Below, in pieces: positions 10,214 through 19,088 of a DNA stretch of 64,000 bases (its first letter is position 1; every line of letters begins with the position of its first letter). A program made the translations under genes and the position numbers. Source of the stretch: JBALVT01 sp045110675 (lineage in GTDB: Bacteria; Pseudomonadota; Gammaproteobacteria; Pseudomonadales; Halieaceae); contig JBGCGJ010000004.1 of NCBI GenBank assembly GCA_045110675.1, forward strand, positions 1 through 64,000, written 5' to 3'. The notes beneath the pieces were generated by a model. That model ran no database searches, was not told the origin of the DNA, and saw only the letters and a list, made by a program, of their open reading frames with translations.

Positions 10214-11191
10214 GTGTTTGCCTACATTGTAAGACGCCTCTTGTATGCCATTCCGATTCTTATCGGCGTGAATTTACTGACGTTCACCCTGTTTTTTGTG
10301 GTGAATTCCCCAGACGATATGGCCAAATCTCAACTGGGTGAAAAATACGTTACACCCGAGGCCATAGCCAACTGGAAGAAGAAAAATGGCTACGATAAAC
10401 CGCTGTTTATGAACGCAGACGTCGAGGGTCTTGGGGCGGTAACCGACACCATCTTTTTTAACAAATCCGTAAAGTTATTTGCGTTTGATTTTGGACGTTC
10501 GGAAACGGGTCGCGATATTACCACCGATGTTTCTACCAGAATGTGGCCAAGTCTTGCCGTGGCACTTCCTACGTTTATGGTGGGCATCTGGGTCAATATC
10601 TGTGTCGCGCTGATGGTTGTCATGTTCCATGCAACCCGCCTGGATCGTTGGGCGGTGATGCTGTTTGTTATGCTGATGTCGATCTCCTCGTTGTTTTACA
10701 TTATTGGTGGGCAATACCTTGTTGCCAAAACCTGGCGACTGGTACCAATATCCGGATTTCATGCCGAGGGAGATGTCTGGAAGTTTCTGATCCTGCCTGT
10801 GATGGTTGGGGTTATTGCCGGCATCGGCGCGGGCGCGCGTTGGTATCGCACTTTATTTCTCGAGGAGGCCAATCAGGATTATGTGCGGACCGCGCGGGCC
10901 AAAGGCTGTAGCGAAATTACGATTCTTTTCAAGCATATATTACCCAACGCCCTGATCCCTATTTTGACTGGTGTGGTGGTGCTCATTCCGACCTTGTTTA
11001 TGGGCAGCCTGTTGATCGAATCTTTCTTTGGTATTCCGGGGCTTGGCAGCTATATGCTCGACGCCATTCAGTCTCAGGATTTTGCTATTGTGCGGACGAT
11101 GGTTTTTATCGGTTCCATTCTCTACATCCTCGGGCTAATTCTCACTGATATTTCATACACCTGGGCAGATCCCAGGGTGCGATTGGATTAG
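10214..11191 (+). CDS. Peptide ABC transporter permease, OppB/DppB type
   Basis: The protein has 325 residues with a GTG start at 10214 behind GGAGA. It opens with the typical first membrane segment (YIVRRLLYAIPILIGVNLLTF), and five further segments follow. The cytoplasmic EAA loop is recognisable (DYVRTARAKGCSEITILFKH, near residue 225). It is an inner-membrane channel subunit that pairs with the next gene product. It lies in a tight operon, 15 bp after the binding protein and 14 bp before the second permease. Confidence 0.93.
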   Translation: MFAYIVRRLLYAIPILIGVNLLTFTLFFVVNSPDDMAKSQLGEKYVTPEAIANWKKKNGYDKPLFMNADVEGLGAVTDTIFFNKSVKLFAFDFGRSETGRDITTDVSTRMWPSLAVALPTFMVGIWVNICVALMVVMFHATRLDRWAVMLFVMLMSISSLFYIIGGQYLVAKTWRLVPISGFHAEGDVWKFLILPVMVGVIAGIGAGARWYRTLFLEEANQDYVRTARAKGCSEITILFKHILPNALIPILTGVVVLIPTLFMGSLLIESFFGIPGLGSYMLDAIQSQDFAIVRTMVFIGSILYILGLILTDISYTWADPRVRLD

Positions 11192-11205
11192 GTGGGGTCG
11201 CTTAC

Positions 11206-12576
11206 ATGAAGTTTATCGTCCTGTGGTCCGACCTTCTGATCTTTTTTCTGGTGTTTGCCTTGAGTTTGTTTTTCTACAAGCTGCGAGAAGACCCCCAAAC
11301 GCGCGAACGTTGGGCTCAGGTATTTTCGGCTCGCATTGGTATGGTCACCTTCACCATCATTATTGGCTATGTGGCTGTGGCACTGTTGGATTCAATTCAT
11401 TTCCGCAAAGCGCTAGATACTCCTGAGGGAATGTCCACCGAGGAAATTTTTTACGACAACAAAGTGACCAGTGTTCTCGATATGATGATGTTGGGCATGG
11501 GTGATAGATACGAACGAACTTATTCGGCTCCCTTTGCGCTTAAGTCTTTTGAAAAGAAGGACATGAAGGATGCACAGGGGCGTGACATCAGGGATTTTCC
11601 AGACTTGAAGCACGCCGGGCAACACCTGGAATCACCCGCGGACAAGGGCTCGGACATTCTGCAAAAAAGTGCTGTTGGCGTATTGTATGGATTGCTCATT
11701 TCCGCATTGATCGTGTTCGTTCAATGGGTTTTTCTCCGTGGCAGCGTCTACCCGTGGATGGCATCGTGGATCACCCAGGCGGTCGTTGTTACCGGTTTGA
11801 GCTGGGCGGTCTACATCAGTGGCTATTATCATGTACTGGGCACTGACCTGGGAGGCTCCGACGTATTTTTTCAGAGCCTGAAAGGTATTCGCACCGGTGT
11901 TTTACTCGGCACCCTGGCCACCTTGATCATGTTGCCCATCGCCGTGACGCTGGGTGTTCTCGCTGGGTATTTTAAGGGCTGGGTGGATGACTTGGTGCAG
12001 TATCTGTATACCACCTTGAGTTCTATCCCCGGAATATTACTCATCGCCGCTTCGGTGTTGTTGTTCCAGGTCTACATCGATCTGAATCCGGACTTTTTCT
12101 CTATTGGTATGGAAAAGGCCGACGCCCGTTTTGTTGCCCTGTGCTTTATTTTGGGGGTAACCAGCTGGTCCAGCCTGTGCCGACTGATGCGAGCGGAAAC
12201 GCTAAAAATCAGCCAGTTGGGGTATGTGCAAGCAGCCCATGCGTTTGGGGTGAGTAACTTCCGAATACTGACTCGTCATGTATTGCCCAATGTAGTGCAC
12301 ATCATTCTGATTACCTTTGTGTTGGATTTCAGCGCCTTAATCCTGGCCGAAGCGGTGTTGTCCTATATTGGCGTGGGCGTTGACCCTGCCATGGGTAGCT
12401 GGGGCAATATGATTAATGGTGCCCGTTCAGAATTGTCGCGCGAACCGACAATCTGGTGGACCCTTTCCGGCGCGTTGTTCTTTATGTTTGTGCTGGTGCT
12501 CGCCGCCAATCTGTTTTCCGATCTCGTTCGGGATGCTTTCGATCCGCGAACCAGTTTACAAAGGAGCGAAGCATGA
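11206..12576 (+). CDS. Peptide ABC transporter permease, OppC/DppC type, with extended N-terminal region
   Basis: The protein has 456 residues; OppC/DppC proteins are usually about 280-310. The standard permease domain begins near residue 205 (HVLGTDLGGSDVFFQSLKGI) and contains the EAA loop (GYVQAAHAFGVSNFRILTRH). The extra roughly 200 N-terminal residues hold two early hydrophobic segments, a hydrophilic stretch around residues 75-155 and two more hydrophobic segments, so this subunit probably has additional membrane helices and a loop on one face. The stop overlaps the start of the ATPase gene (ATGA at 12573-12576), which implies translational coupling. Confidence 0.9.
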   Translation: MKFIVLWSDLLIFFLVFALSLFFYKLREDPQTRERWAQVFSARIGMVTFTIIIGYVAVALLDSIHFRKALDTPEGMSTEEIFYDNKVTSVLDMMMLGMGDRYERTYSAPFALKSFEKKDMKDAQGRDIRDFPDLKHAGQHLESPADKGSDILQKSAVGVLYGLLISALIVFVQWVFLRGSVYPWMASWITQAVVVTGLSWAVYISGYYHVLGTDLGGSDVFFQSLKGIRTGVLLGTLATLIMLPIAVTLGVLAGYFKGWVDDLVQYLYTTLSSIPGILLIAASVLLFQVYIDLNPDFFSIGMEKADARFVALCFILGVTSWSSLCRLMRAETLKISQLGYVQAAHAFGVSNFRILTRHVLPNVVHIILITFVLDFSALILAEAVLSYIGVGVDPAMGSWGNMINGARSELSREPTIWWTLSGALFFMFVLVLAANLFSDLVRDAFDPRTSLQRSEA

Positions 12577-14198
12577 GCGACGTAGTGCTCGATTCAGCTT
12601 CTGCACCGGAAATCCGCATGCAGGTTCGCGATCTGGCTGTGGTGGTAGCGGACAGTGGCCAGGAAATATTAAAAGGTGTGAGCTTCGATTTGGAAGCCGG
12701 CAAAATCTTTGCATTGGTGGGGGAGTCGGGTAGCGGTAAATCGGTTACCTCAATGGCGACCATGCGGCTGTTACCGGACGCCCTGAGAATTACCCGCGGC
12801 AGTGTGGAGGCCGGCAATCAGGACTTGTTCTCCCTGGCAGAATCGCGGATGCAGGAAGTGCGCGGCCGCAAGGTGGCGATGATTTTCCAAAATGCCATGA
12901 CCGCACTCAACCCCGTACAAACCGTTGGCGATCAGGTGGCCGAAACACTGCGTCTGCACACCAGTTTGCGGGGCAGTAATTTGCGAAGGCGGGTGGTCCA
13001 GGCATTCACAGAAGTGGGAATTCCCGAACCCGAATCACGATTTGATTTTTATCCCCATCAACTATCAGGCGGGCAGCAGCAGCGAATAATGATCGCGATG
13101 GCCCTGGCCTGTGAACCTGATGTCTTAATCGCCGATGAACCTACGACGGCGTTAGATGTAACGATTCAGGAACAGGTTCTGGAATTGATCCGCGAACTGA
13201 CGCAATCCCGACAGCTGGCTGTATTGCTTATCACTCATGATATGGGGGTAGTTAAGAACACGGCGGATGAGGTGGCGGTGATGTACCACGGAGAAATCAT
13301 CGAACGCGGAAGCGTTCACGATTTTTTCCACAATCCCCAGCACCCCTATAGCCGTCGCTTGATCGATGCACTGCCCGATCTGAGCAAGTATCAGACTGCT
13401 GCAGAGGAGGAGCCACTGCTGACATTGTCCGATGTAAAAGTGTATTTCCCGATTAAGCGCGGCGTGCTTCAAAGAGTAGTTGATCACACTAAGGCGGTTG
13501 ACGGGGTGACACTCCAAATCGGCCACGGCGAGACCTACGCGCTCGTCGGTGAGTCTGGCAGCGGTAAATCAACCCTGGGACGAGCCGTCCTTAACCTGGA
13601 GAAACTGGCTGGTGGCGAAGTGCATTTTGCCGGGTCTCGAATTGATCAGTTGACTCGATCAGAAATGCGCGAGTATCGGAAGAAAATACAGGTCATCTTC
13701 CAAAATCCCTTCTCGTCCATGAACCCAAGGTTGACTGTCGGAGAGATTATCGGCGAAGGGATGGTTAGCCTGGGACTGGGGCTCACGGCCGATGAAAGAG
13801 CGGCCAGAACCCGAGAGCTGCTGGAGCGTGTGCAACTTCTTGCAGAGCATAGTGAACGATACCCTCACGAGTTCTCGGGAGGCCAGTTACAGCGGGTCGC
13901 GATAGCAAGAGCACTGGCAGTAAAACCGGAATTGATCATCTGTGACGAGCCCACCAGTGCGCTGGACGTGTCTATTAGATCGGAAGTGCTGGAGTTGTTG
14001 CAGGAGCTGCAACGGGAATTCGGCGTGTCGTATCTGTTCATCACCCACGATCTCTCGATCGTGCCGACACTCGCTCACCACGTAGGTGTCATGCAAAGCG
14101 GTAAAATCGTAGAGCAAGGCAGCGCAGAGCAAATACTCAATCGCCCCGAGCACCATTATACCCAAGCACTGCTGAACTCGGTTCCAAGAATAGACTAA
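12573..14198 (+). CDS. Dual-ATPase peptide ABC transporter ATP-binding protein (OppD-OppF fusion)
   Basis: The protein has 541 residues from ATG 12573, chosen because AAAGGAG lies upstream and the start overlaps the permease stop. The reading frame extends further upstream, but that part overlaps the permease gene. Two complete ABC modules are present. Each has a Walker A (GESGSGKS), a signature (LSGGQQQR and FSGGQLQR) and a Walker B ending in DEPT. The OppD/OppF C-terminal extensions follow each half. It powers the importer encoded just upstream. This single-chain DF arrangement is common, as in YejF and GsiA. Confidence 0.95.
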   Translation: MSDVVLDSASAPEIRMQVRDLAVVVADSGQEILKGVSFDLEAGKIFALVGESGSGKSVTSMATMRLLPDALRITRGSVEAGNQDLFSLAESRMQEVRGRKVAMIFQNAMTALNPVQTVGDQVAETLRLHTSLRGSNLRRRVVQAFTEVGIPEPESRFDFYPHQLSGGQQQRIMIAMALACEPDVLIADEPTTALDVTIQEQVLELIRELTQSRQLAVLLITHDMGVVKNTADEVAVMYHGEIIERGSVHDFFHNPQHPYSRRLIDALPDLSKYQTAAEEEPLLTLSDVKVYFPIKRGVLQRVVDHTKAVDGVTLQIGHGETYALVGESGSGKSTLGRAVLNLEKLAGGEVHFAGSRIDQLTRSEMREYRKKIQVIFQNPFSSMNPRLTVGEIIGEGMVSLGLGLTADERAARTRELLERVQLLAEHSERYPHEFSGGQLQRVAIARALAVKPELIICDEPTSALDVSIRSEVLELLQELQREFGVSYLFITHDLSIVPTLAHHVGVMQSGKIVEQGSAEQILNRPEHHYTQALLNSVPRID

Positions 14199-14261
14199 AG
14201 AGTTAAATCAACCCGAGCCGGTATCTCGCTTCATTCCGAGCACAACTCTCTTTGGCTAAAC

Positions 14262-14295
14262 CCTCAAAAGGGCGTGCCCCTTCAACCGATTGAGG
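14262..14295. other. Nested inverted repeat after the ABC operon
   Basis: The outer arms CCTCAA (14262-14267) and TTGAGG (14290-14295) enclose an inner hairpin AAGGG-CGTGC-CCCTT. No T-run follows, so a classical rho-independent terminator is not supported. It may mark the end of the peptide-transporter transcript or fold in the leader of the receptor gene. The rest of the 311-bp gap (14199-14509) shows no coding frame. Besides this element I see only the LysR-type dyad near 14426. Confidence 0.3.
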
Positions 14296-14422
14296 ATCTA
14301 TCCGGGGAGGTTTGTGTGCTTGAGGAACACCAGCTTCGCAGCGACCAAAACTAAGCGATTTCCTTTAAGAAATTCTGAGCTAAGTCACATGCTCTATAGC
14401 ATGAAGTTATTCGTCCATCCAT

Positions 14423-14442
14423 TAATATGATTTCACATCATA
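14423..14442. promoter_or_regulatory. Candidate LysR-type operator upstream of the TonB receptor gene
   Basis: TATGAT-TTCAC-ATCATA (14426-14442) is a perfect 6-bp inverted repeat with a 5-bp spacer. It contains the T-N11-A signature of LysR-family sites. The 14-mer TAATATGATTTCAC (14423-14436) recurs exactly at 18525-18538, between the lysR gene and its divergent neighbour. Over a 26-bp alignment around the two copies I count 23 identities. The site lies about 70 bp before the receptor start codon. Binding by the LysR protein encoded at 17561-18487 is inference. Confidence 0.6.
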
Positions 14443-14509
14443 CCAATTTGAGAGCTTACTACTCCCGACAGTGCATAAATAAAAAATCAGACACTTCGGA
14501 GAAAGGCTT

Positions 14510-16954
14510 ATGAAATCCAGCATGTCCCATGCCATCAAATTAGCGTTAGCCGGTTTCGTCGGTGCCGCGGCTGTATCTGCCAGCTCCGCCAATGCCCAGC
14601 TTCTTGAAGAAATTGTCGTCACATCACAATATCGAGAAGCGGGGCTCCAGGACGTTCCTATTTCAGTGGTTGCTGTGACGTCTGAGCTAATGTTAGAGAC
14701 CAACGTAGTAAAAATCGAGGATCTGACGACGCTGGTCCCAAACTTCACTTATGGTGAAACCGGAATCACCACTGCTTTTCTGATTCGCGGAATTGGGTCT
14801 GGTGTTAACCAGGGATTCGAGCAGTCCGTGGGTGTCTACGTAGACGGCGTGCATTATCCGCGCGGTCAGCAGGTGAGAACACCCTTTCTGGATCTTGAGA
14901 GAGTAGAAGTACTACGCGGCCCCCAGTCCATTTTGTTTGGTAAAAATTCGGTAGCTGGTGCAATAAACACCACTACTGCCAAGCCCACGAGTGTATTTGA
15001 AGGTAGTTTGCTTGCCAGCCATGAATTTGAAGATGAGGAAAACATCGTAGAAGCGATGCTATCAGGTCCACTCTCGAGCCGAGTGCGCGCTCGTGTAGCG
15101 GCCCGTTATCGTGATTTCGAGGGATTTATAACGAATGCAACTTTGGACAGGATAGAACCCGAAAGAGAGGAAACAACTGTTCGCGCCACGCTTGAAGTGG
15201 ATGTTACCGAGTCGCTTCTAGCGACGTTCAAGGCTGAAGTTAGTGACTTCGATTCGGATGGACGCGCGATAGAGATTCACGATCCGCAGAGAGTAGATAA
15301 CCCTCTTTCGCCCTTTAATGGGCTAACCTATGGCGAGATTCTGGCGGGGCCTTTTGGCCAGGACCCGAGTGTTCTTAATCAGACCGAAGACGGCATCAGG
15401 TCTTCAAATGGTGATTTTAGTTACAACGAGACGGAAACATTTCAGCTGACGCTCAACTGGGATCTTGGCGGTTTCGAATTACAGTCCAACTCGGCCTACC
15501 AGACACTTAAATATGATGAAGTATGTGACTGCGACTTCACCGGGGGGAACGTCTTTCTGACGCCACTGCATGAGGACTATGAACAGTTTTCACAGGAGAT
15601 CCGTTTAACATCACCCGCCGGTGATCGATTTCAATATATTGTTGGCGCCTACTATCAGCAATCGGAACATGAATATGCCGATGAAATTCAAGTGAATAAC
15701 ACTTCGGTTTTAATCGGTGCTGCCAATGCCAGATCTCCAGGCGCGGGCAATCTTATCGCTGGGACGCAGGCTGCCAGGGAGGCCAACGTCGATGCGACGG
15801 TTTTATCGGCTTTTGTCCAGTTCGATTGGAATATCGCCGAAGATTTAACCCTACAACTGGGCGGTCGTGTTACTCAAGACGACAAAGACGGTGAGCGCAT
15901 GATGGATATTGAAGCAAACCGTGGCGGTGCTTTACCTGCGGAACAATCAGGCGCGCCTTTGGTGTACGCTGCCCTTTTTGGTATTACATCCAGAAATTTG
16001 GAAGCTTTGGCTGATCTTGATGCACCAGGTGCGCAAGCACAGTTGGACAGATTGGGAGAGGGGCAGGTTGCAGAGCAGAACAGAAAGACGACTAAGTTCT
16101 CACCCGATATTAAATTGGTCTGGGATTACAATGACGATGTCATGCTTTACGCCAGTTGGGCACGTGGTTTCAAATCGGGTGGCTTCGATTTTAGAGCTAA
16201 CAACAAGGGTCTATCATCCTCCAGTGCTGCCGCATTCGAATTTGACGATGAAGAGGCCACTAATTACGAGTTGGGTGGCAAGTTCAAATTGGGGGATTCT
16301 GCCGAGATCAATGCGACGCTGTACTTTACAGAATTTGATGATCTACAAGTCTCGATATTTGATGGTGTCGTAGGTTTCAATGTGGGCAACGCAGCGTCCT
16401 CCGAGGTAAAAGGCCTAGAGCTTGACGGGCGGTGGGCGATTAATGAGAACGTATATCTTACTGGCAGCTTTGCCTATACGGATTTCGAGTTTACCGACTT
16501 CGAAAATGGCCAGTGCTATGGTAATCAAGCTCGAGATGGTAGTGACCCACGATTCAACCCGGGCACAGGTTTTTGTGATTACGCCGGTTTAAAGAATAGT
16601 TTGGTTTCGGATTACTCGGGGAACATCGGAGTGAATTTCGACTATGGTCTTTTGGGATCGTATGAGCTCTCCGGTCTGGTTAACATTTTTTATGCAAGTT
16701 CCTACGAAGCGAATCAGGCCAATGATCCTGCGGGTGAGCAGGAAGGTTTTTCCAAACTCGATGTGCGCCTTGGTTTTGGGCCACAAAATGGGCGTTGGGA
16801 ACTCGCACTGTTAGGCAAGAACCTGACAGACGAAGTGCTTAAAACGTTTACCAGCGATGCGCCTTTGTCAGGTCCCGCATTTGGCGCGAACACCAACGAA
16901 TCTTTTTTCACTCAGGGGCGGACGATTGCTTTGCAGGCACGTATGAATTTCTGA
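14510..16954 (+). CDS. TonB-dependent outer-membrane receptor
   Basis: The protein has 814 residues and a signal peptide ending ANAQ (about residue 29). A TonB-box-like LEEIVVTSQ follows, then a plug domain (about residues 45-155, with VGVYVDGVHYPRG and LERVEVLRGPQSILFGKN). The rest is a long beta-barrel ending in an aromatic residue (QARMNF), as expected for outer-membrane insertion. It resembles the large receptor families of aquatic gammaproteobacteria that import diverse organic ligands, not only iron. GGAG precedes the ATG. A predicted LysR-type dyad upstream links it to the Mo-hydroxylase locus that follows, so its ligand may be the substrate of that enzyme; this is inference. Confidence 0.93.
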   Translation: MKSSMSHAIKLALAGFVGAAAVSASSANAQLLEEIVVTSQYREAGLQDVPISVVAVTSELMLETNVVKIEDLTTLVPNFTYGETGITTAFLIRGIGSGVNQGFEQSVGVYVDGVHYPRGQQVRTPFLDLERVEVLRGPQSILFGKNSVAGAINTTTAKPTSVFEGSLLASHEFEDEENIVEAMLSGPLSSRVRARVAARYRDFEGFITNATLDRIEPEREETTVRATLEVDVTESLLATFKAEVSDFDSDGRAIEIHDPQRVDNPLSPFNGLTYGEILAGPFGQDPSVLNQTEDGIRSSNGDFSYNETETFQLTLNWDLGGFELQSNSAYQTLKYDEVCDCDFTGGNVFLTPLHEDYEQFSQEIRLTSPAGDRFQYIVGAYYQQSEHEYADEIQVNNTSVLIGAANARSPGAGNLIAGTQAAREANVDATVLSAFVQFDWNIAEDLTLQLGGRVTQDDKDGERMMDIEANRGGALPAEQSGAPLVYAALFGITSRNLEALADLDAPGAQAQLDRLGEGQVAEQNRKTTKFSPDIKLVWDYNDDVMLYASWARGFKSGGFDFRANNKGLSSSSAAAFEFDDEEATNYELGGKFKLGDSAEINATLYFTEFDDLQVSIFDGVVGFNVGNAASSEVKGLELDGRWAINENVYLTGSFAYTDFEFTDFENGQCYGNQARDGSDPRFNPGTGFCDYAGLKNSLVSDYSGNIGVNFDYGLLGSYELSGLVNIFYASSYEANQANDPAGEQEGFSKLDVRLGFGPQNGRWELALLGKNLTDEVLKTFTSDAPLSGPAFGANTNESFFTQGRTIALQARMNF

Positions 16955-17069
16955 AATACGAGTACTGCGAAGCATTGCTCAGGTGGACTAATATTGCGTT
17001 GAGCGATTTTCCAGGGGCATAGCAATTCCCTAAAAAGGTGGTTTAAGTACTAAAATTCAGGCGAAAACT

Positions 17070-17525
17070 ATGTTGAAGTTTCAGGTTAATGGAGTGCCTT
17101 GCGAAATCGATGTTGATCCGCAGACGCCGCTGTTGTGGGTGTTGCGTGATAACTTACAACTCAGTGGGACGAAGTATGGTTGCGGCGTTGCTCTTTGCGG
17201 TGCCTGCACTGTGCACCTAGATGGAACCCCCATTCGTTCTTGCTCCATACCTGTGTCTGCGGCCGTGGGAAAGTCGATTACGACCATTGAAGGATTGGTC
17301 GACGAGGATGGCACTCTGAGCAATGTCCAGCAGGCCTGGATTGACCAGCAGGTACCACAATGTGGCTATTGTCAGTCAGGACAAATTATGGCCGCAACGG
17401 CTCTACTTAGGGAAATCCCTAATCCGAGTGATGCTGAAATCAACAAAGCAATGTCTGGCAACATTTGCCGCTGCGGAACCTATGATCGAATACGTGAAGC
17501 GATAAAAACGGCTTCTGTCCAATAA
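17070..17525 (+). CDS. [2Fe-2S] subunit of a xanthine-dehydrogenase-family molybdenum hydroxylase (IorA-like)
   Basis: The protein has 151 residues, the usual size for the small subunit of isoquinoline 1-oxidoreductase-type enzymes. It contains both cluster sites: a plant-ferredoxin-like set (CGVALCGACTVHLDG, plus CSIP) and the C-terminal four-helix set (CGYCQSGQ and NICRCGTY). It passes electrons from the molybdopterin subunit to an acceptor. Its catalytic partner (19081-21381) is not adjacent; the lysR gene and a CMD-like gene lie between them. It lacks a signal peptide and would be co-exported with the Tat-bearing large subunit. The gap from the receptor gene is 115 bp with no clear terminator. 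Confidence 0.93.
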   Translation: MLKFQVNGVPCEIDVDPQTPLLWVLRDNLQLSGTKYGCGVALCGACTVHLDGTPIRSCSIPVSAAVGKSITTIEGLVDEDGTLSNVQQAWIDQQVPQCGYCQSGQIMAATALLREIPNPSDAEINKAMSGNICRCGTYDRIREAIKTASVQ

Positions 17526-17560
17526 GCTTTATGTCTCGAAGGGCAAGCCATACGGGGAAC

Positions 17561-18487
17561 TCAAATTAACCACTCTTCGGCATGTTTTTTCATAATCTGA
17601 ATAAGCTTTTGTGAAGCTGGGGTCACCGCCCAACTTTTGCGGCTCATTAATCCAATGGTTAAGGGAGGCAACAGTTCTGATTGGCCAAGAAAGTCGAATT
17701 TACCCTCCAATTCAAGCATTCGGTGACTCGAAGCAAAAGTCCCCGACCACATATCTGTGTTCTCAATGATGTCGAAAATCATCCCGTAGTCGTCAACTTG
17801 TACGTGAGGGCGATCAATAATGATTCCAGCCTTTCGATAGGAGGCCTGAATATTCGAAAACTGCTCGAAGGGTGGCGTGGGACAAACAAGCGAATACTGA
17901 AACAGAGCGAGTGGATCGGAAGACTGCTCCAGTACTGGGTGGTTTTTTCTTACGACCACCTCAAATGGGATACGGAAGAGAGGTTCAAACTCGAGCTCGT
18001 CAGAACCGATGAGTTCACTACCACGATTGTCTGTATAGCCCAGCGCGCTCATAGCAAAATCGATCTCGCCATTTTTAAGTTTCGCAGTGAGTGCCGGCGT
18101 TGCGTCAATGGTCACGCTTAAAGTGGTTTCGGGATACAACTTTGCAAACTCAACAACGCTACGACGAAAAAAGGCATCACTCATACCAGGCTTCACGCCG
18201 AAAGCGACGTGGCCTATGTTGCCTTCCCGATGAAGCAGCATCGTGCTTTCGAAATCCTGAGCATGAGCCAGTAATTTTTGGCTTTCTGCGAGGAAAAGTT
18301 CTCCGGCTTCGGTGAGGCGCATACCCTTCGAGAGCCTGTCGAACAGAGCGATCCCCAGTCTTTCTTCCACATTTTGAAGGCGCCTGGTTAGGGCCGGTTG
18401 CGATAAACCCACCTTGTCCGCTGCTCGTTGAATCCCCTGTAATTCTGCAACAGCAGAGATATACATGAGGTCTTTTAAATCCACCAT
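17561..18487 (-). CDS. LysR family transcriptional regulator
   Basis: The protein has 308 residues. The N-terminal winged helix-turn-helix (about residues 1-62: MVDLKDLMYISAVAELQG and LSQPALTRRLQNVEERLG) is followed by a substrate-binding domain with a VAFGVKPGMSD strand. It is transcribed leftward, sits inside the Mo-hydroxylase locus and diverges from the CMD-like gene, the classic arrangement for a LysR activator and its target. A T-N11-A dyad in the divergent promoter, repeated upstream of the TonB receptor, is a good candidate operator. The inducer is unknown. Confidence 0.92.
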   Translation of the reverse strand: MVDLKDLMYISAVAELQGIQRAADKVGLSQPALTRRLQNVEERLGIALFDRLSKGMRLTEAGELFLAESQKLLAHAQDFESTMLLHREGNIGHVAFGVKPGMSDAFFRRSVVEFAKLYPETTLSVTIDATPALTAKLKNGEIDFAMSALGYTDNRGSELIGSDELEFEPLFRIPFEVVVRKNHPVLEQSSDPLALFQYSLVCPTPPFEQFSNIQASYRKAGIIIDRPHVQVDDYGMIFDIIENTDMWSGTFASSHRMLELEGKFDFLGQSELLPPLTIGLMSRKSWAVTPASQKLIQIMKKHAEEWLI

Positions 18488-18524
18488 GGACCGGACTATA
18501 ACCTCAGTCTATCCATCGATCCAC

Positions 18525-18546
18525 TAATATGATTTCACCTTATAAT
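18525..18546. promoter_or_regulatory. Candidate LysR-type operator in the lysR/CMD divergent promoter
   Basis: TATGAT-TTCAC-CTTATA (18528-18544) carries the T-N11-A spacing and repeats the 14-mer found upstream of the TonB receptor gene. Its right arm is imperfect and overlaps a TATAAT hexamer (18541-18546) that could be the -10 of the rightward transcript. The site lies about 40 bp upstream of the lysR start and about 60 bp upstream of the GTG at 18606. This is a typical position for autoregulation plus activation of the divergent gene; that role is inference. Confidence 0.6.
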
Positions 18547-18605
18547 GAAAAGAGAGTTAACTCATCATGCGATACAAACGATAACTTAACTTGTGGAGAA
18601 TAATC

Positions 18606-19088
18606 GTGAAATTGATAAGCCAGAATGGAAAGACGCAACTTTTGGCTGCAGTGTTTTGCGCTGCGGTTATTTTTTCCTCTTTCGCGAATTCTCAAGACTT
18701 GGGCGAAAATACTATGGTTGAATCAGACGACAAAACGAGTAAAGGTATGGCGGTTGTGGAGGCGCTATTCCCTGATGCAGCCACCAGCCTATCCATGCCG
18801 GACAGATTTCGCCGCTATACGCTCGATCATTTGTTTGGGGATGTGTGGCAGGGGGATGAATTGACACTCCATCAACGCTCAATGATAACTTGCGTAACAA
18901 TTGTGGCGCTGAATCGAGAAAACGAAATGCGGTTACACTTTCGAGGTGCTAAAAATATAGGCATTGAACGCAAGACTTTGGAAGCTGCAATTATCCACGT
19001 GGCTCACTATGCAGGCTGGCCGACCGCCATTTCAGCTTTCTCAGTTCTCAATGAAGTCTGGCCTGAGGAAGAATCTACTAGTGAGTGA
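18606..19088 (+). CDS. Exported carboxymuconolactone decarboxylase (AhpD-like) family protein
   Basis: I chose GTG 18606 because TGGAG precedes it; the frame could start 15 bp earlier at a TTG. The resulting 160-residue protein has a signal peptide (KTQLLAAVFCAAVIFSSFANS) and then a PcaC/CMD-like helical domain: LDHLFGDVW, LTLHQRSMITCVTIVALNRE, an EAAIIHVAHYAGWPTAISAF helix pair and NEVW at the end. CMD proteins are normally cytoplasmic, so the leader is notable. The canonical AhpD CxxC is absent, so thiol peroxidase activity is not supported. A role in acting on the hydroxylase product is inference. It overlaps the next gene by 8 bp. Confidence 0.85.
   Translation: MKLISQNGKTQLLAAVFCAAVIFSSFANSQDLGENTMVESDDKTSKGMAVVEALFPDAATSLSMPDRFRRYTLDHLFGDVWQGDELTLHQRSMITCVTIVALNRENEMRLHFRGAKNIGIERKTLEAAIIHVAHYAGWPTAISAFSVLNEVWPEEESTSE

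Noticed and set aside
14199..14509. Possible riboswitch in the TonB receptor leader
   Set aside because: A nested hairpin is present, but I could not match cobalamin, TPP, Moco or other known riboswitch core sequences.
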